Source: Undaria pinnatifida
Taxonomy: Eukaryota > Sar > Phaeophyceae > Laminariales > Alariaceae
Direction of reading: 5' to 3'
Length of the DNA: 64,000 bases
Assembly: GCA_012845835.1 (NCBI GenBank)
Contig: JABAKD010000023.1
Location: forward strand, 12,647,851 to 12,711,850
Part shown: in pieces, positions 43,111-55,455 of the stretch
How the letters are laid out: every line of letters begins with the position of its first letter
How positions within the stretch are numbered: position 1 is the stretch's first letter
Program-made: the position numbers and the translations under genes
Notes under the pieces: model-generated
Databases searched by the model: none
What the model was told of the DNA's origin: nothing
Seen by the model: only the letters and a program-made list of their open reading frames with translations

Positions 43111-44100
43111 CCTGTGACCACGGCTTATCCAGAAGCTGGAAAAGTAAAAGCGTGAGTGTCGAGGACAGGTTTTGGGGAAAGTTCGTAGAATGGTTGTTGC
43201 ACATGTACCCATGGAAGATACACCAGAAGTGTTATCATGTCAGAGTATCTTTCCGAGAACGGGAGAACTCGGCGTAATAACCGAACCTCCTTGAAGTCCA
43301 GCCGGGCCTTGCTTGCCCGCCCGAACCTCATATATATATATAAACAAAAAAATGGTAATGTACGAAAAGTGAATCGAGTACTTGTACGAAGGCGGAAATG
43401 GAGCGATGCACAGACAGAACTAGCAACAATCTGGGCGCAGGAAGCGGAGGGACATATTGGCCGCCTGCTCTCACCCACGGCATGAAGGGGTTGACAACTA
43501 CTGCTGTGTATTGGCAACGAACATTGCGGTGCACGAAACAGTAAGCACGAACCAACGTAATCCAGCTAACGTAACATGCGTACGTAGCAGGTGGCAGGCT
43601 GTAGGCAGCATAACCCATCAGGTACAGCGGCTAGCGCGGGATGTCTGGTGATGCGAGAAGGTGCTAGGCGGTTGTGATTGTGGGGGTGGAGGTGCTCCAG
43701 CGCTCGTTACCGACAAACGAGATATGGGACGTTTCGGCGTATTGCTGCAACTACTTACCGATTCTCCGAGTGCAGCGTAATAACGCTAGGAGGCGGTCCA
43801 ACGGTGATTCGATTACTCGCAGAAAGGTGCGACCACAGCAGCTGGTATTGAAAATGCCCTACGTAGCGTTCACAGCAGTACGTGCGTAGCCCCGTCATAG
43901 GTGCTGCTGTAGACTATAGACTTCATTCCTATAGCCCTCTTAGCGCCATGCTCATTCTCAAATTCTGGAATTTTTCAAGTTTCAACAGCAGTTCAATTGG
44001 TCGTAGCTGACGTATTTCCATGTTTTCTCCACGTAAAAAAAGTATCCTCCTCTCACCGGCAGAATTCTGCATTTGTGTAAAGTTTTGATAAACGACAGTT
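43111..44100. other. No gene recognised
   Basis: About 1 kb in intron 2 with short chance frames and a short AT dinucleotide run near 43330. Confidence 0.4.
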
Positions 44101-44114
44101 CTCTACAGCATGCA

Positions 44115-44750
44115 GCGGTACAAACCATAGGAGCTCCGCAACAACGTTGACAGTGCATGAGCTGCTAGTTTCCATATCACACGTGCTACTTGCTGTAGGC
44201 TGCTGCTGCTGCTGCGGATACATTACGTACACGTATATTGTACGTACAGCTCTCTCATCTCTTTCCGCAAAAAAAGCGTACGTGTACCTTTGATAGTGGT
44301 CATGCATATCCAACCCACATACTTCGGACTGCTCACAGCTCGTGGTAAGTGCTGTTTGTTGTGGTACAGCAGCAGTAGTACTGATACTTCGTACATACTG
44401 ATACTTCGTACATACGTGTCTTCGATATATACCCAATGCACGCGTACATCTACGCATCTACGCGCCTTCTCCGCCAGAGAACGAAAAAAGAGGAAAAAAC
44501 GTGTTTCCCTATCCACGTTTGCAAATGCCATTTTTGTATGTTGAAACCCTCAACATCATGCAGCGTAGCCCGCTAAAAAGGTACCACGACAGCTGCTGCT
44601 GTACAAACCATAGGAGCTCCGCAACAGCGTTGACAGTGCATGAGCTGCTATTCTCTTTATCACACGTGCTACGTGCTGTAGACTATATATGCATACGTAC
44701 ACGTATACGTACAGCAGCAGGAGCTCTCTCATAATTCTCTCGGCAAAAAA
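44115..44750. repeat. Direct repeat pair, about 160 bp, 490 bp apart
   Basis: CAAACCATAGGAGCTCCGCA and GTTGACAGTGCATGAGCTGC through the TACACGTATA and AGCTCTCTCAT blocks occur at about 44122-44285 and 44605-44752. Confidence 0.7.
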
Positions 44751-44754
44751 AAAT

Positions 44755-45166
44755 TGATGGCAGTTCTCGACAAAGCCTGGGTGGCATGTGTTCTCGGGGC
44801 GTCCGTCTCAGATCTGAGCACCGAGCCTCCCCGCGCAGGCCCCCACAGAGTTGACAGTGGCCGGGTAGCCGACCCCCCGTGTCGGAGGACAGAGAACACG
44901 TACGCGGGAAAAAAACACGAAGATATAAGCCCTGTTGGCGGGCAATGCGCCAAAACCCTCACAGGGCACGATTCTTCGTAGATCGGGCCGTAGATCCAGA
45001 CGTCAAGGCTTCGCGCAGGCGCTACGGCGCCGATCGGGCGGATCCGCGAAGCCGGGCGTTGCAGGCGAGGCGGGGGCGCCCCTCGGCGAAGAAACCGCGC
45101 GGAAAGGCGGTCAGTGGCAGGAGAGATCCGCAGATGAAAGGATGGTCAGCTTCGCCTAAGAACTAA
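44755..45166 (+). other. GC-rich island with unassigned open frames
   Basis: The base composition is far more GC-rich than its surroundings. One open frame at 44879-45166 encodes 95 strongly basic residues (RARFFVDRAVDPDVKASRRR, RALQARRGRPSAKKPRGKAV). Other frames are also open. No family recognised; it could be a fragment of an unknown element. Confidence 0.35.
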
Positions 45167-45174
45167 GTTAGGGT

Positions 45175-45232
45175 TATACAAGGGTCTTCGCCGGCGGCCT
45201 AGACGGCCGCCGGTCGCAGGATCGCGTAATTG
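45175..45232. repeat. GC-rich palindromic hairpin repeat, copy 5
   Basis: TACAAGGGTCTTCGCCGGCG, GCCTAGACGGCCGCCGGTCG and CAGGATCGCG. Stem CCGGCGGCC/GGCCGCCGG is perfect around a TAGAC loop. Confidence 0.75.
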
Positions 45233-46720
45233 CACAACAACAATAATATTATTAACAGAAACGATGAAGGCATACGTTTGATGCCAAGGGTTAGGCGGTG
45301 GACGTCCGCAGTAGGCAGGATCGCGTCTCCACATAACAATATAGCAGCGGTGTGGGAAAGGATGAAGATATAAGATTTTTTGCCCAGAGTTAGGTGGCAA
45401 AGTGTATAATGACCTGATAATATATGTCTTCTCAATTAACACAGGCAGTCGGGTAAACGTTTCAGCAACGAAACAAAATGGTTCACGAAAGAGCAAGAGC
45501 AAGTTTTGCTCCCCCCAGGGCAAACCAACGCCGGGCACACCCTTACGCAAACTCGTACATGTACTTGGAACGCGGAAGGCGGACGTAAAAGAGCGTAGGG
45601 AAGGGGGCAAAACTGAAAAGACATCATCGGTACCTAGATAAACAGCACTGTAGCACTGTTGCTAAACATAACTAACGTCGACGGCGTCGCCGATGCATAC
45701 AGTACTTACAGAGCTTAAAACTATACGGAGCAACGCTCGGAAATGAACGCAGGGCAGGATTAAACCGGAAAGACATCAAAAGCACTATAGGAAGACTTGC
45801 ATCAAAAGCACTAGTATATAGGATGACTTGCATTTGTTACTGCTCAGCACAAGAAACCCCCTTAATCATGACACCGGTCAAGGTATAATTATACTAATAC
45901 TTATAGAAATCTCTCAGTCCCGAAAAACGTGTGCGCTCAGCTAGCACCGGTGCTCAACTAGCACCGACATGGAACGCAACGTACTCGTAGGGAAAGTAGA
46001 ACATCTGGGAAAACGAAGTAATGCTTAGCAGTGAAAAATATCTGCATAAGAACATCAAGGATATAGAAACTGAGCCCAATGCGGTACTTTGAACGACACG
46101 TCGACCATCGAGGACGTAGGCACTGAGCTCGATGCGCAAGGTACTATGCATCGAGCATCATGGCATGGCCAGCTTATCTTATTCCCTGTCATAAAAGAAA
46201 CACTACTTGGAATCAAACCTCAAACAACGAGGATATATAAACTGAGCCCAATGCGGAAGGCAAACAACATGGAACTAAACGCCGGCTATCGAGGACGCAG
46301 AAACTGAGCATACAGCGGAAGGCATCGCTAAAACGATGGAAAACACCTATGTATTTGCCCAACATACCACACAGAAAGGCGAGGAAAAAGTGCCGGATAT
46401 AATCGAAGGATGGCACTACAGTAAATATTGTAGACATACGCAACTACCGAAACCGCCCACGGATCGAAAAGAGAAAAAAAAACTACGTACGTCTGAAGTA
46501 TAGCCTAGCGTGTATGTGCTGTGTGATCATCCAAACCGGCAGCTAAACACGAGAAGATGCAAAGGCAAAAAACGGAAGACAAAACCTACCTGTCCCTCAC
46601 AGCCGGCGGTTAAACACTCATTAAAGCAGAGACTACACATAAATGACAGTACCCAGCAATATGTAGGTAGGACAGAGTAGCAGATCCAGTACTCCCCAGT
46701 ACTCCTGCGTCATGTCATAC
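45233..46720. other. No gene; weak short repeats
   Basis: A unit with ATAAACTGAGCCCAATGCGG / AGAAACTGAGC and TATCGAGGACG(C/T)AG recurs three times at 46060-46310. Nothing else recognised. Confidence 0.4.
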
Positions 46721-46724
46721 GAAG

Positions 46725-46820
46725 GGGGGGGGGGGGGAATATCTGAAAGTGGAAAAATCAAAACTGCTTAGTAGACGAAGCGACTCCATATCGTGAAATA
46801 TATATATATATATATCTTAA
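46725..46820. repeat. Poly-G run and (TA)n microsatellite
   Basis: A G-run of about 13 at 46725 and a TATATATATA run at about 46798-46816. Confidence 0.8.
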
Positions 46821-48394
46821 AAAAGGACGATAAGCGCCGGACAGTCGTAGACGACTGTCATGGTTGACACGCCCTTGCATGAGTGGCGAAGGTCGGGGAG
46901 TGGAGTCGTGTTGGCAAGACGACGATGTAGATGGTGGACAGATAATGAGTCTTGTGGAGACCTAGGCACCTGGAGGAAGAACATTGGTGGGGGTATTGTT
47001 TCGTGGGAACGTAATCATGAGCGAATCGTAGTGTCTGGACAACGGATTGAAAAGTAAATGGATAGTTTCAGTATGGGCAAGTTGAATGTTAGGGAGGGAG
47101 GAGTTAGTGAAAGAAACGTGGATTTCCTCGCCGTACTTTAGTTGTGCTGCGAGTATCTCAGGTTGTCCCATGTTGTCCCATGTAGGTAGTAGGATTAGAC
47201 ATTAGTTGGAGGTATTGGTCGTATGAGAGTGCTAGAAAAAAACAACCGTAAGAGACACTGCAACGTACATTGCAGCAGCAGTTTTAACTTCAGTTCAACG
47301 TACATTGCAGCAGTAGTTTTCATACCGTATACATGTCGTACTTGTTTCGGGTCAGATATGAGAGCGAGGAAAAATCTCCAGGAAACAGCCGAGTAACTTC
47401 AACGTACATTGCACCAGTAGTACAGAAAAGAGGTCGCTCAAAATTTGGGAAACATACTCGTATAACAATAGACAGCCGGAGACCAAAAGGATGCGCTCGA
47501 GAGAAGACTGCTGTACTGCTGTATGATATCATAGGTATCACAGCGTAGCAAACGTGAATGCACCCAAGAGCTTTTTTTTTTCGGTGGATATGTGCCAATA
47601 AAACAAATCGAACTGTGCATTACGTGCACACGATCGATGCACTGGCGTTTCCGCAGCATGACGTCAGCATCCTTCCTAATGTTCGCTGTGAGCTCTGACA
47701 TCGATTTTGCAAGGAACACTATTCTAAATGGCCCTGTATAATTTGGCCACGATATAAAATAAAATTCTCTCATGATACAAAACGAAATTATCTCATATCG
47801 TGCTTTCGATATAAGAGAAAACTCTCTGAAACCGAAATCAGAAATAAGAGAAAACCGGATATAAAAGAAACGTTTCGGCTTGTCGAACCTTCGCTTATAT
47901 CGTAGCCACTATTGTTATCTGATGAGAGAAAACACAGAACAGAAAACCAACGAATCAGCAGTCACAGACACACTTATTAGCAGTACAACATATTATCTTA
48001 CAAATACAGGGCGGGGCATCCGATAGTGCCGGTTGAATAGTGCCACAGCTCTATGATGTCGGCAAAAGTAGCATAACTGGTGCTCTTCATATGTTATGTA
48101 TACGTAAAAATTGTCATCTTTGCCTCTGTTTTCTAAAATATCTCTTCGTGCCCGCACCTTTATCCGAAACGTCGGAGAGGGTGAGCACAGTTCGGTCACG
48201 TAGCCCGAGGTTTGGGCGCGATCCGGGCAGTGTGTCGCGTGTGGCGAGCCCTTTTAGCTTTTTTGGCCTTAGGCACATTGAAGGCAAATCCCCGGGTTTC
48301 CACATCCCCTATCCCGGTATACGTACGTAAGACTTGGAGAGGCAGTTTTTTCCGCGCCTATTTTTTCTGTTTTTTTTTTTCTTGCGAAGATCGC
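46821..48394. other. No gene recognised
   Basis: It includes three copies of TTCAACGTACATTGCA(G/C)CAG between 47250 and 47425 and a purine-rich ATAAGAGAAAA block near 47810-47870. No coding similarity. Confidence 0.4.
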
Positions 48395-49250
48395 AGACAA
48401 CATACGGAGAGCACAACGCTAAATACAACCCCGCCGCACAGCAGCAGCGGAAGTAGGCAACACCATATATGTGCGCATGACGGGTTCTCGCTATGCTGCA
48501 GCGAGTTGTTTGTTTCGAAGCCTGTAGTTTGTCACCGCACCATACCACATATTTCTGCTGTGCTGCCGCTGCGTACGCATGTCCATAGATCGAGCCACTT
48601 TGGGCAGAACTATATGTGTAGGGAACTTGAGAATATTAATTTTTATAACAACTCATACTTCACGTTTACGTCCACACAGACAGTATTTTACGTACAATTC
48701 AGGAGTAACTTTTTTTGTCGGAGATTTTGCCCACACCACAGATGAAAGGCACCAGACGACATGAAGACAGCTCAACGCTAGGGGTACAACCCTGCCGCGC
48801 AGCAGCAGTAGTGTACACCATGTACGTGCGCTTGGCGTGTCCTCGCTCAGCCGCGGCGAGTTGCTTTCAACGGAGCCTGTCATCTGTCACCTCACCATAC
48901 CGCATATTTATGCTGTGCTGCCGCCGCGTGGGGTGTGCGTTAGCTCATTGGTTGCGTAACTTTGGGCGGAAATACAGGGAACTTTGTAATAGTAATATAG
49001 ATACCAACCAATCCTTACATTTTAGTCCATAGAGCGGTTTTTTTTACGCTCATTATTTTTACGGAGATTTCTTGCCCACGTTACAAGACAACCTCGACAC
49101 CAAATAAAAGGCGGGAAGCACGACGCTGTGTGCACGATCCTGCCGCCCTGCAGCAGCCAAATATGTCGGAAGACAGCACTTTTACTCCTTGACAGACAGC
49201 GTCAAGGCAAATGCCTTGAAAGACAAAACAGGGGACACTATAAAAAAATC
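48395..49250. repeat. Tandem repeat, about 340-bp unit, about 2.4 copies
   Basis: Units beginning near 48395, 48750 and 49085 share ACAACCC(C/T)GCCGC-CAGCAGCAG, TGTCACC(G/T)CACCATACC, TTTGGGC(A/G)GAA and GGAGATTT-TTGCCCAC. Identity is moderate (old). Confidence 0.65.
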
Positions 49251-49689
49251 TCCACTTTTTCAAAAATGCCTGACCATACTTTTGAAAGTCGATTTTCGTC
49301 ACAAAAAAATTGCATTTTTTTTTGTTTTTGGCCAAAAATAAAATCTGCGTTCAGATCTGCAGCAGCAGTAAATATCGCAATTGAGCTACGTACAACTGCC
49401 GTGGTACTGGCGCAGGGCATAGACAGTAGGGCAGTACATAGCGGCGTACGCTTGGAGACATTGGTCAGAGACAAGAGACGGCCATGAAACGGTGAAGTTC
49501 AAATGTTTTCTACAGATTCTCCATGATGAAAAAAAAAGTCTCAATCGCGAACGAGCAACAACAATAACATATTGCTCTTGATGTTGGTACGTACGAAATA
49601 TGTACATTGTCATAGTGCTGCTGTACGTACGTCGCATGTACCAGATACATAGTTGGTTGGTATACACATGATTTTAACGTGCTGCAAGT

Positions 49690-50300
49690 TGCATTGTTGC
49701 ATTCGCTTTGTCGCCAGCCGTCATCATTCCGCCTGCCGATGACTACATCACGACTTCCTCGTATTCGTATCTGTCAATATCCGCGTCTATCGTCTTGCGC
49801 ACGCCCTTAGTCACTCGCGCATGCTCTGCGTCGAGCCGAACCGTGGCAAGCGTCGTGCGGTGTTCCTCGACCCTGGTCGGATCCTTCCTGAACGCGCGGA
49901 GGAAGGCTTTGAAGATAAAGTTGCCACCAGCGTGGAAGGCCTGGAAGGCCTGCCCCGTCCCATACGAGTATGTGTACCGGGCCTAGGCCTCGTTGGTCGA
50001 TTATCTCGACCCTTCCGAAAACATGTATGTCCGGAACCCTAGACTGGTGGAATCCACTGTCCTTTCCCACCTGTTCCGTAACCCGCGCGGATTTCGCTTT
50101 TCCAGCTGCCGTAATCTTCCTTGGCAATTGCGACAGCTTCGGGCGGAGGATTCGAGCACTTGTTCGAGCCGGCAGTTCCGAGCTAGTTGGCGCCCATGCA
50201 GTCCTGCCGCAGGGTGACCCGGTGCTGGCAAGTCTTGCATTTTCCTTTGAGCGCGCTGGCAGGTTTGCCGCGATCTAGAGTTGCGACAAAGAAACCGCGC
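49690..50300 (-). other. GC-rich patch, possible decayed zinc-finger remnant
   Basis: On the minus strand a stretch near 50190-50290 reads LDRGKPASALKGKCKTCQHR, whose C-x-x-C after a basic patch resembles the start of BED-type fingers of hAT transposases. A TAG follows in the same frame within about 20 codons. Downstream frames stay open in several phases but match nothing I recognise. Treat as a weak hint of an old DNA-transposon gene. Confidence 0.25.
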
Positions 50301-51300
50301 AGAGCATCATTGGTCGGCGGGAGAGGACGTTTCCCCAGCTCCAGAAAGGAATCCATGGTTGTCTGTTGCTGGCTTCAACCGCTGACTGCTGGCTGCTGGC
50401 TGCGGCTGCCTATGTCTGGTGGGGTCTGCTGCCGCGGCCGCTGCGGCTGCTGTGCTGCTCGACATGGCAGCACGCAGCACTCAACTAACATAAATATGGG
50501 GTTTCCATACATATTATGAGGCGTTTTTCTACCAGGGATAGGGGTCATATGCCTAGACATGGAGATTTTGCGTTGACAGACGGACAGCTTGACATTGACA
50601 TCATGCGGTATCCTCTCTATACTGCGACCAGTTGCTTTTATCATAGCCTGTCGTGTGTTGTCCTCTTGCTCCTTCGTTTTCAATGTGTATGTTGTGCTCT
50701 CTACATTATGTTCTAAAGTAAGCCACATCCCACGCCATCGGTGCGGCTGTCATACCCCTCCAACACATGCCTCTTGTCGCTTCCTGGCGATTCCTAACTA
50801 GCTGTAGTTCAAAAATAAATGTGTTGTGAGAGTATTTCGTCAACAACGACAACATATCACGGTCATGGGCACGTCTATCGAGTACCCAAAAGTGCTAATA
50901 GTGATGCTGTTGAGTACACTCAAAAAGTACTGCAGTTAAATGCGAAATCTCTTTGTTTTCCGAGCAAGCGTTTGTGTACTTGTACGTAAAATAAATGTTG
51001 ATCGCGTACGGTACTGATAATAATGTGTCCTGGCCGTACTCCCCTACGCACTTCCCGAGGGAGAACCTTGTACAAACTATGTATGTCAGGCCTACTATCA
51101 AGGAGGGGGTGTCTTGAACAGTGCCGGTATATTGGGATGGCAGATACCGGCACTACCATGATGTGAAGCTGTCCTGCCACACATGAAACGCTCACGCGCC
51201 GCAGCAGAAAAACAGTAGCAGCAGCAGTAGCAGCATCGGCGCGCACAGGCAGATTAGAGCAGAGCAGGACTTTCTCCCATGTTTTTTTTGTCTTCCTGTT
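50301..51300. other. No gene recognised
   Basis: Includes CTGCTGGCTGCGGCTGC-type low complexity near 50380-50460 and a CAGCAG tract near 51205. Confidence 0.4.
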
Positions 51301-51302
51301 AT

Positions 51303-51451
51303 AACGCTGTCTTGCGTTAAGCTAAAAATATTGTTGGGTTTTTTGCTTGAAGGCTTATGCGCCAGATATACGTGCGTTGAGAACGCTGTCTTGCGTTTAG
51401 AGTAAAATGTTGTTGCGTTTTTTGCTTGAAGGCTTATGCGCCAGATATACG
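51303..51451. repeat. Tandem duplication, about 75 bp
   Basis: AACGCTGTCTTGCGTT through GCTTGAAGGCTTATGCGCCA to GATATACG occurs at 51303-51372 and 51381-51451. Confidence 0.85.
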
Positions 51452-53950
51452 TTTTCCGCAGTCATTGCTGGCAAAGAACGGGCTATAGTGCCGATTAAGT
51501 GGTACCATGGCTCTGTATAGTGCCGGTAGAACCACTTGGCACGACTGGAACTCTCTGAAGCAGGTAGCTATGTGTGGTAGTCCTATTCCAATAGTGCCGG
51601 TGTCCTGAATAGCGCTGGCACGTGTACCGGACCCATGTGATGGTGCTGTTTTGCGTTGAACACGAAGTAAAGAACGCACATACCCATGCCAGTGTATCTG
51701 CATTATCCCCATGTTGATAGAATACGACGAGCAAAAACGCGCAGACCACATCAGAACAGCAGATAAAGTTGCAGACACGCGTACAGCAGCAGAGCAGTAG
51801 CAGCAACACCGGCAGGCAGGCAGAGCAAAGGATTTGTGCCCCTTGTGTTGTGTTGCGAGCTGGGTGTTGTGGGAGTTGTACAATTCTGTCAGCTGACATA
51901 AATTGCTGATGATGCTCGCACGTTTTCTGCCGTCTGCTGTCAATTCTGCAGGCTAGTTGCACCGGAATTGCAAACGCATGCGTCACCTGCTTCGGGCTAT
52001 TCGTCCGTTGCGTACGTCGCCTGCGGTCGCTTGCTGAAACCGGTGATAGCGGAAGGCCGAAAGTTTAAATGTTCCGAAGATCCCAGATAAACTTTGCCTG
52101 AACGGTCGCCCATGGGTCGAGTATTTGTTTTTGAAATTTTCCAAATTTCCAGAAAAATTAAAATTTTCGCGGCGATCGTGGCCAACATTTGCTAAAGAAA
52201 CTTTCAAGCAGATGTTGGATTAGACGCGGCGTGATTTCGTGTTCTCCACACACTTCGTTTGACGAAACCAACGACAGCGTCAACTATGAACGTGGCGAGC
52301 TCATCAGGGGCTCCGGGCCCCCCTGGGTGTACAGTGCTCACTCTGCGACCGGTGATTTGTAGCGGGTGCTGATCAAGCTTCCGATAAAACACATTTGGCG
52401 GTTGGTGTGCAGAAAACTGAGACAGGAACTCTCTATCGTCTCTCAACGGGAAGAAACAGATTTTTGAGAGGATTTGACTCGACACCACAGGACAACACAA
52501 GCAACCTCTCACATCCTTCGGCATTTGATCGAGATGAAGTCTTCAACGCTGTCATGTGACCTCGTCCGGAACGAAGAGGAGTAACCATGGGTTGTCTCTA
52601 TATCGAGATCGAAGGTCAAACATGTTTGGTGGACAATGTTGATGAAGGCTTCATGTCAAATTGACCCATTGGGCCGCATGACCAAAAAAAAGACAGAAAT
52701 AATACGTTAATTGTTTTCCCATAGCGGCGTTACCCGGAATATTTCAGCAAATAACCCCTCAAACAACTTTGCAAACTTTTTGGCCAAACTAGCGGCTGCG
52801 CATTAATATCGGTCGTAAACCAGAAGCAAGCCAGCTGGGGCTTGTCGGGCTAAAAGTCTGTAAAAGCAATCCCGCTTGGGCTAGTCCTAGTGGCCACTCC
52901 AGACCAGTTTTCAATGTATTCTATCATGTTCCAGCCCTAACAAGCTGTTGTGTCGCCACTGTAGAGCGGTGGCACTGCTCAGCTGGCACTATCAATAGAA
53001 AGCCAGACAACATCATGGGACGGAAACAACACGAGAGAACGGAGAAAGGTCCTGCCTGCCTGCTGCTTATGCTGCTGCTGTACTGCTGTACGAGTGTCTC
53101 GGGCTCTGTCGACTGCTCTGGTGTGGTCTTGGTGTTTTTTGCGTATCAATAAATGTACACATACTGTATAACGAATCCTTGGCGATGTATCGGCGCGAAA
53201 CTTTTACTGTTTCGGCATCTGTATCGGAATCTCGACACTCCAATATCTCGAGTTTTTTTTTTTCTTCGAGCGCTCCCTTCGAAGATCGGCTTCAATTCCC
53301 TTCGCCCTTCGTCCCCCCGGCTTACCTCGCCGTGAACGCGTGCGGTTGCTCAGAGAGGCAAGCGAGAAGTAGGCACGATCTTTGATTTTGGGCGGCATGC
53401 TCGAACATTTATTTCAATCTTGACAGGAGGAGTGCGCAAATACAAAGGGGCAAGTTTTAAAAATGTTGCACTAGTGGTAGGAATTACATTTCGTCAGCCC
53501 CTTGCATTGCTGCTCCGAAGCGTTGCTGTCCAAGTTGCTTCGCGGTTCATGCTTGAGTGAGTGAGTACGGTAGGTAGGTGCACTCTACATTTGACGGTGT
53601 TGATGTAGCGAGAGGGTCGACGTGAACACCCCTCGTCCTTCTTGCTCCGCACCCCGTGAACCGTGAACGCGTGCGGGTTGTCAAGCATCCTCATACCATT
53701 TAGCGCTCCCCAAAAAGGACAGGTTGCTGGGGGGGAAAAACGATAATGACATCTGACTTTATCCCAAAGACTCAGATTTGTTAGTATACGTGAAAAGGAA
53801 AGTTGTAGTGCGCAAATACAAAAAGGAGCAACTTGATGTTTTTTTGCAGTGGTATAAGGAATCACATTTTGTCAGCCTTTTTTTAAAAGTACAAAATTAA
53901 GTTCAAATATTCAACGTATCCAGCATATGTATACAAAGCGTTCGCTTGTA
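51452..53950. other. No gene recognised
   Basis: 2.5 kb of intron 2. The 53190-53390 part is distantly related to 32510-32690 (GAACGCGTGCGG, GAGGCAAGCGAGAAGTAGG), and CCGTGAACGCGTGCGG recurs at about 53664. No coding similarity. Confidence 0.4.
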
Positions 53951-53954
53951 GGGT

Positions 53955-54350
53955 TTGTGGATTCCGGGTAAGGGTACGGGAGTCTCACAGAACTTCCAGC
54001 AGTTTCGGGTACGGGTATGCAAGTTTACAGAATTCATGGAACTTCCGCGTATTGTTGCACGGGCGTACATAACTCACAGAAGTAGCTGACGGGTTCACAA
54101 CATGCTGTACCTGTACCACGGGTATTGTGGGACGGGTCGTACAGAACTCACAGAAATTTCGGGTACGGGTGTGAAAGCCTTACAGAACTTGCAGAAGTTC
54201 CACGTATTGTGGCACGGTCGTACAGAACTTAAGAGAAGTTCCGGGCAGGTATGACATTATTGTACCCGTGCCCAGGGAATTTGTGGCGCTGGCGTACAGA
54301 ACTTACAGAAGTTCCGGGTACGGGTAAACCCTAGGTAAATACGCCGCCTC
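53955..54350. repeat. Minisatellite with GGGTACGGGTA unit (array 1)
   Basis: Units of about 40-90 bp built from (T/A)TTCCGGGTACGGGTA, GTCTTACAGAACTT and CCAGAAG, mixed with GTATTGTGGCACGGGCGTAC. The array ends in CCCTAGGTAAATACGCCGCC. Confidence 0.8.
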
Positions 54351-55034
54351 GGGGGAGGAGTTCGATTTTTAGTTGAGGATTCCATCGAGCTTGCATGGCA
54401 TGCTCTGTGGGCCAACGTCCCCGAGGCAATCCGTCGTAGCTTTGAGAGCTATCGACAACCACCACTGGGGCTATAAATCGTGAACCTCAACGAGTGCCAA
54501 CCGGGGCAACAATCGCTCACCTCTACTACTTCTGTTCTGTATCACAGATCATACCATAGCGTACCCTGGCTGTGGCGCCTAACAAAAAAATGGCTGTCGT
54601 AAACCCATTTTTTTCGCTGGCTCGATAAGCCACATGTGCCGCGACAAAGAAGAGAAGTCACCGAAAAACGCAGAAATGATAGTTCAAGACTTCGATGATA
54701 GCGAGATATGCATTATTCCGATCGGAAAAAAAACACATTGACAATACTCAATACGTGGTTTCCCGATAGAAGAAAAAAAATCGTAAGGTTCCACCAAATC
54801 GAATCAAATTCACTTCGATTCATTAAAAAAGAATATTTTATATTTACCAGTGTCCTTCGTTAGTACGTGCCCTAAGAAACCATAGAAACATCAACAGGTG
54901 CAATTTTTTTATGATACGTACTGCTGTGCTGTTCGGTGGTCGGTTTGTGTGACTGACTAACCATGACATCCTAATGCATAATACACTCTTCGGACTAAAC
55001 CTGAATGGACACAGAGCTCCCTGAGTATTGTAAC
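54351..55034. other. No gene; sequence between the two minisatellite arrays
   Basis: 680 bp, A/T-rich in its second half, no coding similarity. Confidence 0.4.
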
Positions 55035-55455
55035 GAAGGTGTACCCGTACCCCGGTTATTGTGCCACAGTCTTACAGGAGTCACAGGAGTTCCGGGTAAG
55101 GGTATGGGGATCTTTCAGAACTTCTAGAAATTCCGGGTACGGGTACGAAAGTCTTACAGAACTTCCAGAAGTTCTGGGTACGGGTACGGAAGTCTTACAG
55201 AACTTCCTGAAGTTCCGGGCATTGTGGCACAGGCGTACATAAGTCAGAAGTTCCGCGCGGGTACAAAAACATGCTGTACCCGTACCCCGGGTATTGTGGC
55301 CACGGGCGTACAGAAATTCCAGAAGTTCCGGGTACGGGTATGCGTGTCGTGCCGAACTTACAGAAGTTTCGGGTACGGGTATGAATGTAGTACCGAACTT
55401 AAAGAAGTTCTTTATAGGGTAATAATACCCGGGGTAAATACCCCGGGTACGGTTT
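55035..55455. repeat. Minisatellite with GGGTACGGGTA unit (array 2)
   Basis: Same unit and orientation as array 1, ending in ACCCGGGGTAAATACCCCGG, which parallels the end of array 1. The arrays look like direct duplicates. Confidence 0.8.

Noticed and set aside
53955-55455. CRISPR-like spaced repeats
   Set aside because: Units vary in length, there are no unique spacers of constant size and no cas genes, and the DNA is eukaryotic; these are minisatellites.
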